From Lactobacillus amylovorus DSM 20531 (GTDB taxonomy: Bacteria > Bacillota > Bacilli > Lactobacillales > Lactobacillaceae): a stretch of DNA of 64,000 nt. Both the position numbers and the translations under genes were made by a program. The DNA is taken from contig NZ_CP017706.1 in assembly GCF_002706375.1 (NCBI RefSeq), positions 248,001 to 312,000 of the forward strand, given 5' to 3'. Below are positions 44,121-53,470 of the stretch, in pieces (position 1 is the first letter of the stretch; the number at the start of each line of letters is the position of its first letter). The notes beneath the pieces were generated by a model. It searched no databases. It was given only the letters and a program-made list of their open reading frames with translations, and was not told the DNA's origin.

Positions 44121-45872
44121 CTATTTTGCGTAGCCAACCTTGTACCATACTGAGTTAGCATCTGATGGCTTAAGTGAGTAGCCAGTAAGCTTGCTGTTAA
44201 CTGCGTTAATTGAGTATGCGTTAACAGTTGGAACTACGTAAGCTTGGTCAAACATGTACTTTTGCCATTCGTGGAACTTTTGAACACGGTACTTGGTATT
44301 GAAGGCCTTTTCTGAGTCCATTTCTTGAAGAAGTTGTGAGTTCTTCTTAGTTACGAAACGACTGTAGTTAAATGGTGCCTTTTCGTTGTAAAGGTCATTT
44401 GGTGATGGTTCACTTGAAAGTGACCAACCAGCCATGAATACGTCAATATCCTTAGAATCGTGTTGGATCTTGTCGTAGAATGAGTTAAATTCGATCAAAC
44501 GACCACCAGTAAGCTTGACGTTCAAACCAATCTTCTTCCATTGTTGGATGTAGTTTCTGATGATTGGTTCTTGAGTTGATGAACCAGTCATAGCTGCAAG
44601 GTGAATAGTCAATGGCTTACCATTAGGTTGTACACGGTAGGTACCCTTCTTCTTGTAGCCAGCCTTATCAAGCAATTGGTTAGCTTTCTTAAGGTTGTAG
44701 TTGTAGCCCTTAACATTCTTGTCAAAGTATTGACCAAATTGTGCAGGAATTAAAGTTGGGATTCTGAAAGTTAAGCCTTGAGTATATCTCTTTTCAACGG
44801 CGTCGATGTTCATTGCGTAAGCCATAGCTTGACGTAATGATTTATTGTTCATCTTAGCCTTAGGATCCATTACGTTCTTGCCATCTTCCCACTTACCAAC
44901 TTTAAAGCCCATGTAGCTGTATTGAAGAGGAATCTTTGCAACAAAGTTAACACCCTTAGTGTCCTTAACTTGTTGCCATTGTGAGTTGATAACACCAGCA
45001 ATATCAAACTTGTGACTCTTGATTGCTTGTGATGCTGAGTTAGGGTTTACAACACTAACAGTAATCTTGTTAAGCTTTGGTGTACCTCTCCAGTAGTACT
45101 TGTTAGGAACCCAAGTAACTGATTGACCACGAACGATCTTACTGATTTGGAATGGTCCAAAGAATAATGGATTCTTACGAACTGCATCTGAAGATTCCAA
45201 CTTGCTAAATGGAATGTTCTTCAATTGGTGATATGGACTTGCAGTTTCAAGGAAGTAACCGTTACCTGATTGAAGCATACCTGGTTTCATTTCCTTAAAG
45301 TGAAGAACTACCTTTCTTCCATTTTCACCATCTGGCATTTGGATTCCGGAAATAGTCTTTGCCTTGCCATCGTGGTATTCTGTCATACCAACAATATTTT
45401 GAAGTGAAGCGGTGTAACGTTCAGACTTAGAAGCTTTGTTAGCCATAATTTCATATTCGTACTCAACATCTTTGGCAGTTACTTGCTTGCCGTCTGACCA
45501 CTTAACACCCTTCTTGACTTCAATTGTGATGGTCTTAGCTTTACGGTCAAGTTTAAAAGTAGCAGGTCCTTTGTTATTAATCTTGTAGCTATCATCTGTA
45601 TCGAAAAGAGCTTCATTACCAAATTGTGATACATCTGAGTCAGTTTGACTAGTTGACAATTCATTGTTGAAGACACCAGTGAATGGAGTATCTGTTTCAA
45701 TAGCGTAAGATAAAGTTCCACCCTTTTTAACAGGCTTAACAGGTGTTTCTTCCTTAAACTTTTTAGCTTCTTGTGAACCGGCATTATTTGAAGTCTTTTG
45801 ACCACAAGCAACTAATGCTAATGCTGCTGCGGAAACTACTCCGACAGAACCAAATACCTTTGTTAATTTCAT
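44121..45872 (-). CDS. oppA: Oligopeptide ABC transporter substrate-binding lipoprotein, copy 2
   Basis: Peptide-binding lipoprotein of SBP family 5. The signal peptide ends in lipobox LVAC near residue 23. Like copy 1 it carries the family segment KKGVKWSDGKQVTAKD, and TLIPAQFGQYFDKNVKGYNY matches the other copy nearly residue for residue. The start is ATG 45872 after GGAGG (583 residues); a longer frame to 45947 has no ribosome site and crosses the promoter. It follows oppC but is separated from it by a strong terminator and has its own promoter, so binding protein can be made in excess of the transporter. Confidence 0.94.
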   Translation of the reverse strand: MKLTKVFGSVGVVSAAALALVACGQKTSNNAGSQEAKKFKEETPVKPVKKGGTLSYAIETDTPFTGVFNNELSTSQTDSDVSQFGNEALFDTDDSYKINNKGPATFKLDRKAKTITIEVKKGVKWSDGKQVTAKDVEYEYEIMANKASKSERYTASLQNIVGMTEYHDGKAKTISGIQMPDGENGRKVVLHFKEMKPGMLQSGNGYFLETASPYHQLKNIPFSKLESSDAVRKNPLFFGPFQISKIVRGQSVTWVPNKYYWRGTPKLNKITVSVVNPNSASQAIKSHKFDIAGVINSQWQQVKDTKGVNFVAKIPLQYSYMGFKVGKWEDGKNVMDPKAKMNNKSLRQAMAYAMNIDAVEKRYTQGLTFRIPTLIPAQFGQYFDKNVKGYNYNLKKANQLLDKAGYKKKGTYRVQPNGKPLTIHLAAMTGSSTQEPIIRNYIQQWKKIGLNVKLTGGRLIEFNSFYDKIQHDSKDIDVFMAGWSLSSEPSPNDLYNEKAPFNYSRFVTKKNSQLLQEMDSEKAFNTKYRVQKFHEWQKYMFDQAYVVPTVNAYSINAVNSKLTGYSLKPSDANSVWYKVGYAK

Positions 45873-45937
45873 ATAATTATTCCTCCATCTAGGATATCTT
45901 TTTTTATTAATAATCTTTGAATCAAGTTGATGATTAA

Positions 45938-45965
45938 ATAATACCACGCTATATTAGTTTTTCAA
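45938..45965 (-). promoter_or_regulatory. Promoter of oppA copy 2
   Basis: On the minus strand, TTGAAA (45960-45965) and TATTAT (45938-45943) are 16 bases apart, with TGG just before the -10. Confidence 0.7.
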
Positions 45966-46032
45966 TAGTTTTATGAAATTATTTTTAATTTTTATTTTAT
46001 TAGAATTACATAACTTTATTATTATGCAGACA

Positions 46033-46067
46033 CAAAAACAGCTCTATCAAGCGATAGAGCTGTTTTA
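46033..46067 (-). terminator. Terminator after oppDFBC
   Basis: Perfect 14-base stem AAAACAGCTCTATC/GATAGAGCTGTTTT with a 4-base loop. Confidence 0.88.
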
Positions 46068-46084
46068 ATATATTTATTAGATTA

Positions 46085-47017
46085 TTAATTTTCACGTTGT
46101 CTTGCGTCACCAGCACGTTGAAGAGCACGACCAACGTAGTTAATACTTAAGGAAATTACCAAAAGCAAGATAGTAGCTGGAAGCCATAACCATGGACGGT
46201 TAATAACGTTAACTGGGTCATCAGCAAATCCAATCAAAGTACCAAGTGATGGCGTAGTGGTTGGCAACCCATAGCCCAAGAAAGACAAACTAGTTTCAAT
46301 ACCAATGTTACCAGCAATAGTTAAAACAATGTCGATGATAATCATTGAAGTAATGTTTGGCAAAACTTCACGGAACATGATTTGTAAGTTAGATGAGCCT
46401 GATGTCTTTGATGCCAAAACATAGTCACGGCCACGTTGTGACAGAATGAATGAACGGTAATAACGTGCCGTCGTCGTCCATCCGAACATCGCGATCAAGA
46501 ATACCAAAGTTACAGCGTTGTAGTTAGGAATAACTGTAGTCAAAACAATGATAATTGGCATTTGTGGCAAAATTTGAATGAAGTCAACTATTCTCATGAT
46601 GATGACATCAACAACACCACCATAGTAACCAGAAACTAATCCGACTACCAAACCAACGATTTCAGTGATTACAGTAACTGAGATACCGATCATGATTGAG
46701 TTACGTCCACCCATGATGAGTAGCTTCAAAATGTCACGACCACCATCATCAGTACCAAGAAGGTGACCACCTTGGCCCCAACCGTAATATGCGTCAACGA
46801 TATTCATTTCAGTAATTTGTGCTCTATTCAAGAACAGTGAACCACCAAAAGTGAATAACAAAATTAAAATAATGATAATCAACGCTGTTAAAGCAGACTT
46901 AGAACGTAAAATTTCACGTACAGCCACCTTGAATCCAGAAGGTGGGAGAGTAGCCTTGGGTGTAGCGTCTTTTTTACTTGCTTTCTTTGTAGCAGTATCT
47001 TTCTTCTTATCAGCCAT
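46085..47017 (-). CDS. oppC: Oligopeptide ABC transporter permease OppC
   Basis: Membrane subunit of the peptide importer. The 310 residues have a Lys-rich cytoplasmic N-terminus (about 1-30), one membrane segment, then the permease core with GTDDGGRDILKLLIMGGRNS near residue 90 and the coupling-loop motif in ASKTSGSSNLQIMFREVLPN. About six membrane segments in all. It starts 14 bases after oppB with AGGGAGGAG. It ends at a strong terminator. Confidence 0.96.
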   Translation of the reverse strand: MADKKKDTATKKASKKDATPKATLPPSGFKVAVREILRSKSALTALIIIILILLFTFGGSLFLNRAQITEMNIVDAYYGWGQGGHLLGTDDGGRDILKLLIMGGRNSIMIGISVTVITEIVGLVVGLVSGYYGGVVDVIIMRIVDFIQILPQMPIIIVLTTVIPNYNAVTLVFLIAMFGWTTTARYYRSFILSQRGRDYVLASKTSGSSNLQIMFREVLPNITSMIIIDIVLTIAGNIGIETSLSFLGYGLPTTTPSLGTLIGFADDPVNVINRPWLWLPATILLLVISLSINYVGRALQRAGDARQREN

Positions 47018-47031
47018 TTCTTCTCTCCTCC

Positions 47032-47991
47032 CTATTGAATTCTAATACGTGGGTCAATAATACTCATAATGATATCTGACAATAAGTTACCAATTAAAGT
47101 CAAAATACCAAAGATAAGAATCAAAGCAGTTAAAGTGGTGTAGTCACGTTGACTGATTGAGTCAAGGAACAACTTACCCATACCAGGATAACTGAAGACA
47201 CTTTCAATAATCATTGAACCACTAAGAAGACCAGTAATAGTATTACCAAGGAAGGCAGCGATTGGCAATAATGAGTTTCTCAAAATGTGCTTATGGAAAA
47301 CGACATTTTCAGGAACACCTTTACTGCGAGCTGTTCTGACGTAGTCTTCAACCTTGTTGTCAACGATACCAGTTCTCAAGTACTGAACGATACCAGTAGT
47401 AGTAATCAAAGCATACAAGACTGCTGGCAAAATCATGTGGTAAAGTCTACTGCCAAGCACGCCCCAGAATCCTGACGCGTTAGCTGAAACTGAACCTGAG
47501 ATTGGGAACCAACCTAAAGTAAAGCCGAAGAGCCATAATCCTAAGATATAGAATACGAACCCTGGCGTTGCCAAAGTAATGTAGTTAAAGATTTGAACAC
47601 TAGTATCTTGCCATTCATCTTGGTGACGACCAGCAGTGATACCAAGAGGAATAGCAATACTATAAGTCAAAATTGTAGTCAAAAGTGAAAGCCAGAAAGT
47701 ATTGTTTGCACGGTCGGCAATCAATGATGTTACTGGAACGTGCTGGATGTAACTTGTACCTAAATCACCATGGAACAAGTTGCCCACCCATCTAAAGTAT
47801 TGCACGTACCATGGATCATAAAGACCTGCAGCTCTTCTTAAAGCTTCAATTTGCTTTGGGTCAGTGTTAGGGTTGATTGATCCGCTGAATGGGTCACCAG
47901 GCATCATCTTAGCTAAAAGGAAGACGAGCAGACTCAAGATGATCAATTGAGGGATCATGATTAATAAACGACGTAAGATTGTTTTCCACAT
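47032..47991 (-). CDS. oppB: Oligopeptide ABC transporter permease OppB
   Basis: Partner permease of OppC. The 319 residues begin LRRLLIMIPQLIILSLLVFLLAKMMPGDPF, the conserved first segment plus PGDP. The coupling-loop motif is VRTARSKGVPENVVFHKHILRNSLLP near residue 225. Six membrane segments. It follows oppF by 2 bases. Confidence 0.96.
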   Translation of the reverse strand: MWKTILRRLLIMIPQLIILSLLVFLLAKMMPGDPFSGSINPNTDPKQIEALRRAAGLYDPWYVQYFRWVGNLFHGDLGTSYIQHVPVTSLIADRANNTFWLSLLTTILTYSIAIPLGITAGRHQDEWQDTSVQIFNYITLATPGFVFYILGLWLFGFTLGWFPISGSVSANASGFWGVLGSRLYHMILPAVLYALITTTGIVQYLRTGIVDNKVEDYVRTARSKGVPENVVFHKHILRNSLLPIAAFLGNTITGLLSGSMIIESVFSYPGMGKLFLDSISQRDYTTLTALILIFGILTLIGNLLSDIIMSIIDPRIRIQ

Positions 47992-47993
47992 GC

Positions 47994-48980
47994 TTAATCA
48001 CTCTCCTTTTCTTCTCGTTCTTCAATTTTAGCTTCTTGTGCCATGTCTTTTGGCAAAGCTACCCAGTGGTTAGGAGCTACCTTTTGAAGTGGGTAAACAC
48101 GACCATTTTCGTCATACCACTTGCTTTGGTTTTCCTTAAATTCTCTTTCGACTTGTTCACGGTGCTTCTTGTGTTCTTCACGGTGTTCTACGTCTACCCT
48201 AGGAATTGCGGAAAGAAGTCGCTTAGTATAAATATGAATTGGGTGCTTGTAAATTTCATCACGGCTACCCAGTTCTACCAAACGACCACGGTGCATAATC
48301 GCCAAATTTTCTGACATATGCTTAACCACGCCTAAGTCGTGAGAAATGAATAAGTATGCAATGTTGTATTGTTGTTGAATGTGCTTCATGAAGTTCAAAA
48401 CTTGAGCTTGAACTGATAAGTCCAAAGCACTAGTTGGTTCATCGGCTACAATCAATTTTGGATTCGTAGCTACCGCACGAGCAACACCAATTCTTTGACG
48501 CTGACCACCAGAGAATTCGTGAGGATATTTGTAAATCGCATCACTAGGCATCCCTACAATATCGAGTAATTCTTGTACACGATCACGTTCTTGATCAGTA
48601 GTCAAGTTTTCGAAGTTTCGAATTGGTTCAGCGATAATATCTTCGATTCTCTTTCTTGGGTTCAAACTTGACATTGAATCCTGGAAGATCATTTGAACAT
48701 CCTTGTTGTAGTCAAGCTTTCTACGATTGCTTGCCTTAGTTACGTCTAGGCCCTTATACATAATTTGACCACTAGTAGCTTTTTCAACACCAACAATTAC
48801 CTTACCAGTCGTTGACTTACCAGAACCAGATTCACCAATTAAGCCGTAGGTTTCACCTTCACCAATTGAGAAGTTAACCCCATCAACGGCACGAACATAA
48901 TCAGTAATTCTGTTCCAAAAGCCTGAACGAATTGGGTAATATACTTTTAAGTCTTTAATCTGAATTATTTCTTTGCCCAT
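47994..48980 (-). CDS. oppF: Oligopeptide ABC transporter ATPase OppF
   Basis: One of two ATPases driving import. Walker A GESGSGKST lies near residue 49, signature FSGGQRQRIGVARA, Walker B LIVADEPTSALD, and the C-terminal oligopeptide-transporter extension. The 328 residues are standard. It starts 3 bases after oppD, with GGGGAG that overlaps the oppD stop. Confidence 0.96.
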   Translation of the reverse strand: MGKEIIQIKDLKVYYPIRSGFWNRITDYVRAVDGVNFSIGEGETYGLIGESGSGKSTTGKVIVGVEKATSGQIMYKGLDVTKASNRRKLDYNKDVQMIFQDSMSSLNPRKRIEDIIAEPIRNFENLTTDQERDRVQELLDIVGMPSDAIYKYPHEFSGGQRQRIGVARAVATNPKLIVADEPTSALDLSVQAQVLNFMKHIQQQYNIAYLFISHDLGVVKHMSENLAIMHRGRLVELGSRDEIYKHPIHIYTKRLLSAIPRVDVEHREEHKKHREQVEREFKENQSKWYDENGRVYPLQKVAPNHWVALPKDMAQEAKIEEREEKESD

Positions 48981-48983
48981 ATA

Positions 48984-50012
48984 CTACTCCCCACTTGCTG
49001 CTTTTTGCGTTTCGTCTTCGCCTTCAAAATGGAAGGTCTTCCAGCAAGTACATCTTACCCAGTGACCTGGGACTACTTCGTGTACTTGTGGATTTTCTTC
49101 ATGAGCGCTTGCTGGAATCCATGGGATTCTAGCAGCAAATCTATCACCTGTACGTGGCATATTCTTAAGTGATGGCACAGTACCATGAATAACATGGAGG
49201 TCCTCATCTGAATCATCAGATTGAGGCATTGAATTAAGCAATGATCTTGTGTACGGATGAAGAGGATTTTCGAAAATCGTCTTTACATCTGATTTTTCTA
49301 CGATTTGACCAGCATACATAACAGCAACTTCATCTGCAGTTTCTGCCACAACGCCCAAGTCGTGTGTAATCAAAATAATACCTGAGTGTGATTGCTTTTG
49401 AATGTCTTCAAGCAAGTCCAAAATTTGAGCTTGGATAGTTACATCCAAAGCTGTTGTTGGTTCATCAGCAATGATGATTTCAGGCTTACATGCGATAGCC
49501 ATCGCAATAACGACACGTTGACGCAAACCACCTGATAATTCGTGTGGATACATTGCGTACATTTCTTCAGGCTTAGGCATACCTACTTGATTAAACAATT
49601 CAATAACACGTGCATGACGTGCCTTTTCATCCATATCCGTATGGTAGTATAAAGTTTCAGCTACTTGATCACCAACACGCATCAAAGGATTCAAGCTGGC
49701 TAGTGGGTCTTGGAAGATCATACCGATCTTGTCGCCACGAATCTTATTAAACAATGATTCATTTAAACCAACTAGGTTCAATTCGTTGTAAAGAATATCA
49801 CCTGTAACTTTGGTGTTTTTATGGTCATACAATCCAATAATACTTGCAGCGATAGTACTCTTACCGCAACCAGATTCGCCTACGATAGCAAGAATTTCGT
49901 CACGCTTCAAAGTCAAATTAATATCATCCGCAGCATCATAGAATTTCCCTTGCAAACGGTACGCCGTATGCAGGTGCTGAATATCTAATAATAGATCACT
50001 CTGCTTTTCCAA
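48984..50012 (-). CDS. oppD: Oligopeptide ABC transporter ATPase OppD
   Basis: The other ATPase: Walker A GESGCGKST near residue 44, signature LSGGLRQRVVIAMA (LSGGL, a common OppD variant), Walker B IIIADEPTTALD. The C-terminus has the Cys-containing tail HWVRCTCWKTF; the E. coli relatives bind an iron-sulfur cluster in this extension, but only part of the Cys set is seen here. The start is TTG 50012, 8 bases after GGAGG. First gene of oppDFBC. Confidence 0.95.
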   Translation of the reverse strand: MEKQSDLLLDIQHLHTAYRLQGKFYDAADDINLTLKRDEILAIVGESGCGKSTIAASIIGLYDHKNTKVTGDILYNELNLVGLNESLFNKIRGDKIGMIFQDPLASLNPLMRVGDQVAETLYYHTDMDEKARHARVIELFNQVGMPKPEEMYAMYPHELSGGLRQRVVIAMAIACKPEIIIADEPTTALDVTIQAQILDLLEDIQKQSHSGIILITHDLGVVAETADEVAVMYAGQIVEKSDVKTIFENPLHPYTRSLLNSMPQSDDSDEDLHVIHGTVPSLKNMPRTGDRFAARIPWIPASAHEENPQVHEVVPGHWVRCTCWKTFHFEGEDETQKAASGE

Positions 50013-50077
50013 AGGTCATTCCTCCATTTATGGCTTTGTTCATTAAAAGCCGTTTAATCTTTTCTATTTATTTTCTA

Positions 50078-50106
50078 ATTATAAACACAAAGCTGGTCGT
50101 ATGCAA
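50078..50106 (-). promoter_or_regulatory. oppDFBC promoter
   Basis: On the minus strand, TTGCAT (50101-50106) and TATAAT (50078-50083) are 17 bases apart. A small GGCTTT/AAAGCC hairpin lies in the leader before the ribosome site. No binding site for a known regulator such as CodY is clear by eye. Confidence 0.75.
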
Positions 50107-50132
50107 ATAACTACACGGCTTTTTTTAGGAAA

Positions 50133-50375
50133 TTAACCTTGATGAGACTCGATATATGAGACTGCATCCCCAACTGTTTTAATCTTTTCAGCTTCTTCAT
50201 CAGGGATTTCTGAGCCGAATTCATCTTCAAGTTGCAAAATGAATTCTACTAGGTCAATTGAATCAGCATCCAAATCGTCGGTAAAGCTAGTACTTTCAGT
50301 GATCTTGTCTTTATCTACATCAAAATTTTCAGCAATCAAATCTTTGATCTTATTAAAAATCTCTTCTTTTGACAT
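50133..50375 (-). CDS. acpP: Acyl carrier protein
   Basis: Carries acyl chains on a phosphopantetheine arm. The 80 residues are acidic and helical. The attachment Ser is Ser39 in [10 protein letters not shown] (DSI instead of the common DSL). GGAGG precedes ATG 50375. It follows plsX, its acyl-ACP partner. It is in the standard operon, but rnc, normally next, is displaced by the opp locus. Confidence 0.95.
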   Translation of the reverse strand: MSKEEIFNKIKDLIAENFDVDKDKITESTSFTDDLDADSIDLVEFILQLEDEFGSEIPDEEAEKIKTVGDAVSYIESHQG

Positions 50376-50408
50376 ATAAATAATCCTCCATTTTAATAAA
50401 TTATTTTA

Positions 50409-51410
50409 CTATTTTGAAGCAAATTCGTCTTTAAAATCTTCAACAAGATTTTCTTTAATCATTTTATCAACCTGCTTCAAGGTGTAGTAAATCGGTCTTA
50501 CATCTGAACGGCCGTGTGTCTTAACAACTGGTGCATTGACACCAAGAAGGACAGCTCCGCCATACTTAGCAGTATCAAATTTTGATCTAAGGCTAGATAA
50601 TGAACCCCTGACCATTAAAGCACCAAGCTTAGTCATGACGCCACCATTTAAAAGACTGTCTTTTAATAGATGTAAAAGAACGCTTGAAGTTCCTTCGATA
50701 TTTTTAAGAACGGCATTGCCGGTAAAACCATCAGTAACTACAACATCAGCGTTGCCAAGCAATAATTCGTTACCTTCAATATTTCCTTGAAAGTTCAATG
50801 AACTATCCTTCAGCAATTGATAAGCTTGTTGGTGAACATCGTCACCCTTGTCGCTTTCTGCACCAACATTTAAAAGGCTAATACGTGGATTTTCAATACC
50901 GCGAATCTTTTCTGCATAGTAAGAAGCCATTTGCGCCCATTGCAACAAGTATTCAGGCTTACTCTTAGCGTTAGCACCTACATCTACCATGTTAAAGCCA
51001 TCATCACTGTTTTGTGCAGGAAGCGTTGGCATCAAACCAGGACGAACGATGCCTTTAATTCGGCCGATGATAAAGATACCACATGCCAAAAGCGCACCGG
51101 TGTTACCTAATGAAAGAAGTGCATCAGCTTTTCCTTCTTTAACATAATTTGCGGCAACCACCATTGAAGAATCTTTTTTCTTTCTGATGGCTCTTACCGG
51201 CTCATCTTCATCTTCAATAATTTCAGTTGTTGATACAACACCCAATTGATCATTAATTTGATCAGCTGGAATTAATTTACGCAATTGTTCTTTATCACCA
51301 AATAGTAAAAATTTAGTGTCGGGCATTTCGCCTTTTGCTTTCAAAACAGCCTCAATGATTGCTTCTGGGGCATTTTCACCGCCCATGGCATCAATTGCAA
51401 TTGTTCTCAT
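50409..51410 (-). CDS. plsX: Phosphate acyltransferase PlsX
   Basis: Makes acyl-phosphate from acyl-ACP for phospholipid synthesis. The 333 residues start RTIAIDAMGGENAPE and include GALLACGIF and VVTDGFTGNAVLK. The start is ATG 51410, 8 bases after GGTGA; a GTG at 51425 would overlap that ribosome site. It sits between recG (22 bases) and acpP (33 bases). Confidence 0.95.
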   Translation of the reverse strand: MRTIAIDAMGGENAPEAIIEAVLKAKGEMPDTKFLLFGDKEQLRKLIPADQINDQLGVVSTTEIIEDEDEPVRAIRKKKDSSMVVAANYVKEGKADALLSLGNTGALLACGIFIIGRIKGIVRPGLMPTLPAQNSDDGFNMVDVGANAKSKPEYLLQWAQMASYYAEKIRGIENPRISLLNVGAESDKGDDVHQQAYQLLKDSSLNFQGNIEGNELLLGNADVVVTDGFTGNAVLKNIEGTSSVLLHLLKDSLLNGGVMTKLGALMVRGSLSSLRSKFDTAKYGGAVLLGVNAPVVKTHGRSDVRPIYYTLKQVDKMIKENLVEDFKDEFASK

Positions 51411-51432
51411 ATACTTTTTCACCACATCTTTT

Positions 51433-53469
51433 TTAAATTCTGTTTTGTTCTAATTGCTTATATTCTAACACTTGCTTTAAGGAATTATGTTCCGGACTTG
51501 TTAATTCTGGATCTGCTTTAACCAACTCACGGGCGACCTTTTGGGCCACTACTAACGTATTGTAATTATTGACCACATCACCTACGCGAAATTCCGGCAA
51601 ACCGGATTGAGCTTTACCGAATAAATCACCTTCACCACGCATTTTAAGATCTTCCTCAGCCAATTTAAACCCATTGTTGGTTGCGGCAATAATTTTCATT
51701 CTAGCCTTGCCTGAATCCGTCTTAGGATCTGCAATAAAGATACAGTAACTTTGTGTTTGACCACGTCCAATTCTTCCGCGCAGCTGGTGCAATTGACTTA
51801 GACCAAAACGATCGGCATTATAAATGACCATCATGTTGGCATTAGCTACGTCAACTCCAACTTCGATTACGCTGGTCGTTACCAAAATATTGATTTCACC
51901 ACTAGCAAAGGCGGACATGATCTCGTCTTTTTTAGCTCCTGGCATTTGTCCGTGTAAAAGCACTACATTCTGATCTGGAAAATCATGGCTTAATTTTTCA
52001 TGCAATTCTTCAGCATTCTTTAAATCCAGAGTTTCTGATTCTGTAATCAATGGCGTTACCGCATAAATTTGGAAGCCCTGATCTAGTTGCTCGTACATTA
52101 ACTTGTAAACGTCTTTCATCTGGCTGCTAGTCTTCCAAGCCGAAATGATTGGTTTTCGTCCAGCCGGCAGATGGTGAATTTCAGATACTGTCATATCGCC
52201 ATAAACAGTCAGAGCCAAAGTTCGAGGAATTGGCGTTGCCGTCATTGCTAAAATATCCGGATTGTCACCTTTATTGATCAAAGCTTGTCTTTGACCAACA
52301 CCGAACCTGTGCTGTTCATCAATGATGACTAAGCCTAGCTTTTTAAAGATGACGTTCTTTTGGATTAAAGCATGAGTACCAATGACGACATTGATCGTTC
52401 CGTCCGTTAACTCGCGATAAATTTCACGGCGCTCGAGTGTTTTAGTATTACCTGTAAGTAAAGCTACTCTTACGCCAAGTGGACGCAGCAACTTATCAAT
52501 CTTTTTAAAATGCTGCGTAGCCAAGATTTCGGTTGGCACCATCAAGGCAGCCTGGTAGCCCGCAGTAATTGCCGCAAAGATAGCATAAACAGCTACAATG
52601 GTCTTACCAGAGCCAACATCGCCTTGAAGCAATCTTCTCATTTGACCATCTGAGTGCATATCCGCGAAAATTTCATTAACAACTTTCTTTTGATCATCAG
52701 AAAGCTCAAATGGCAAAGATTTAGTCAAATTAGCTATTTCTTTTAAATCATATTTCTTAGGGTAACCCTGCTGCTTACCATCATGATTTGCAAGCAACGC
52801 CAGCTGCAATTCAAAAATGAAGAATTCACGGAAAATCGCACTTCTTTTAGCCAATTCAGCATCATGACCATTTTTAGGGTGATGCATTTTTTGAATAATT
52901 TCTTGATCATGTAGCAGACGATACTTTTCCATGATTTCTTTTGGAACAATATCCTGCACCTGATCTAAGAAACTATCAATAGCCAAATTAATTAAATTGA
53001 TCAGCTTCTTTTGCTTTACGTGTCGATTAACTGGATAAATCGGCGCCATACCACTATCATTTTCTTTAGCAGCTACAAATTTAAAGGCGGACAAACTTTG
53101 CCGAGCGACATTGTATTTACCATAAATGGCAACTTCTTGCCCAATTTCAATTTTACTTTTCAGCCACGGTTGATTAAAAAAATTGACCATGACAATATCA
53201 TGGTCAATTTTTATTTTGAAGCTTAGTCTGCTCTTCTTGTATCCAAATCCACTAACAAAAGGCTCAGTTGCTACGATTCCTTTCAACATTACCTTTTGAC
53301 CATCCATGATTTGGTCTAACGGCAATGTTTGAAGTTCGTCATATCGAAAAGGAAAATAAAAGAGTAAGTCATAAATACTATAAATCCCTAAGCTTCCTAG
53401 ATCAGCTGCAGTCTTTGTCCCTACGCCTTTTAAATCTGTTACCGGAGCAAATAATGCATTATCTAACAT
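51433..53469 (-). CDS. recG: ATP-dependent DNA helicase RecG
   Basis: Remodels stalled replication forks and Holliday junctions. The 678 residues hold an N-terminal wedge/OB domain (about 50-160), then helicase motifs: LLQGDVGSGKT near residue 280, VIIDEQHRFGV (DEQH), TATPIPRTL and the C-terminal DRFGLSQLHQLRGRIGRG. The start is ATG 53469, overlapping the end of fakA; a TTG 9 bases upstream is possible. It lies in the fakA-recG-plsX-acpP operon. Confidence 0.96.
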   Translation of the reverse strand: MLDNALFAPVTDLKGVGTKTAADLGSLGIYSIYDLLFYFPFRYDELQTLPLDQIMDGQKVMLKGIVATEPFVSGFGYKKSRLSFKIKIDHDIVMVNFFNQPWLKSKIEIGQEVAIYGKYNVARQSLSAFKFVAAKENDSGMAPIYPVNRHVKQKKLINLINLAIDSFLDQVQDIVPKEIMEKYRLLHDQEIIQKMHHPKNGHDAELAKRSAIFREFFIFELQLALLANHDGKQQGYPKKYDLKEIANLTKSLPFELSDDQKKVVNEIFADMHSDGQMRRLLQGDVGSGKTIVAVYAIFAAITAGYQAALMVPTEILATQHFKKIDKLLRPLGVRVALLTGNTKTLERREIYRELTDGTINVVIGTHALIQKNVIFKKLGLVIIDEQHRFGVGQRQALINKGDNPDILAMTATPIPRTLALTVYGDMTVSEIHHLPAGRKPIISAWKTSSQMKDVYKLMYEQLDQGFQIYAVTPLITESETLDLKNAEELHEKLSHDFPDQNVVLLHGQMPGAKKDEIMSAFASGEINILVTTSVIEVGVDVANANMMVIYNADRFGLSQLHQLRGRIGRGQTQSYCIFIADPKTDSGKARMKIIAATNNGFKLAEEDLKMRGEGDLFGKAQSGLPEFRVGDVVNNYNTLVVAQKVARELVKADPELTSPEHNSLKQVLEYKQLEQNRI

Positions 53470-53470
53470 T

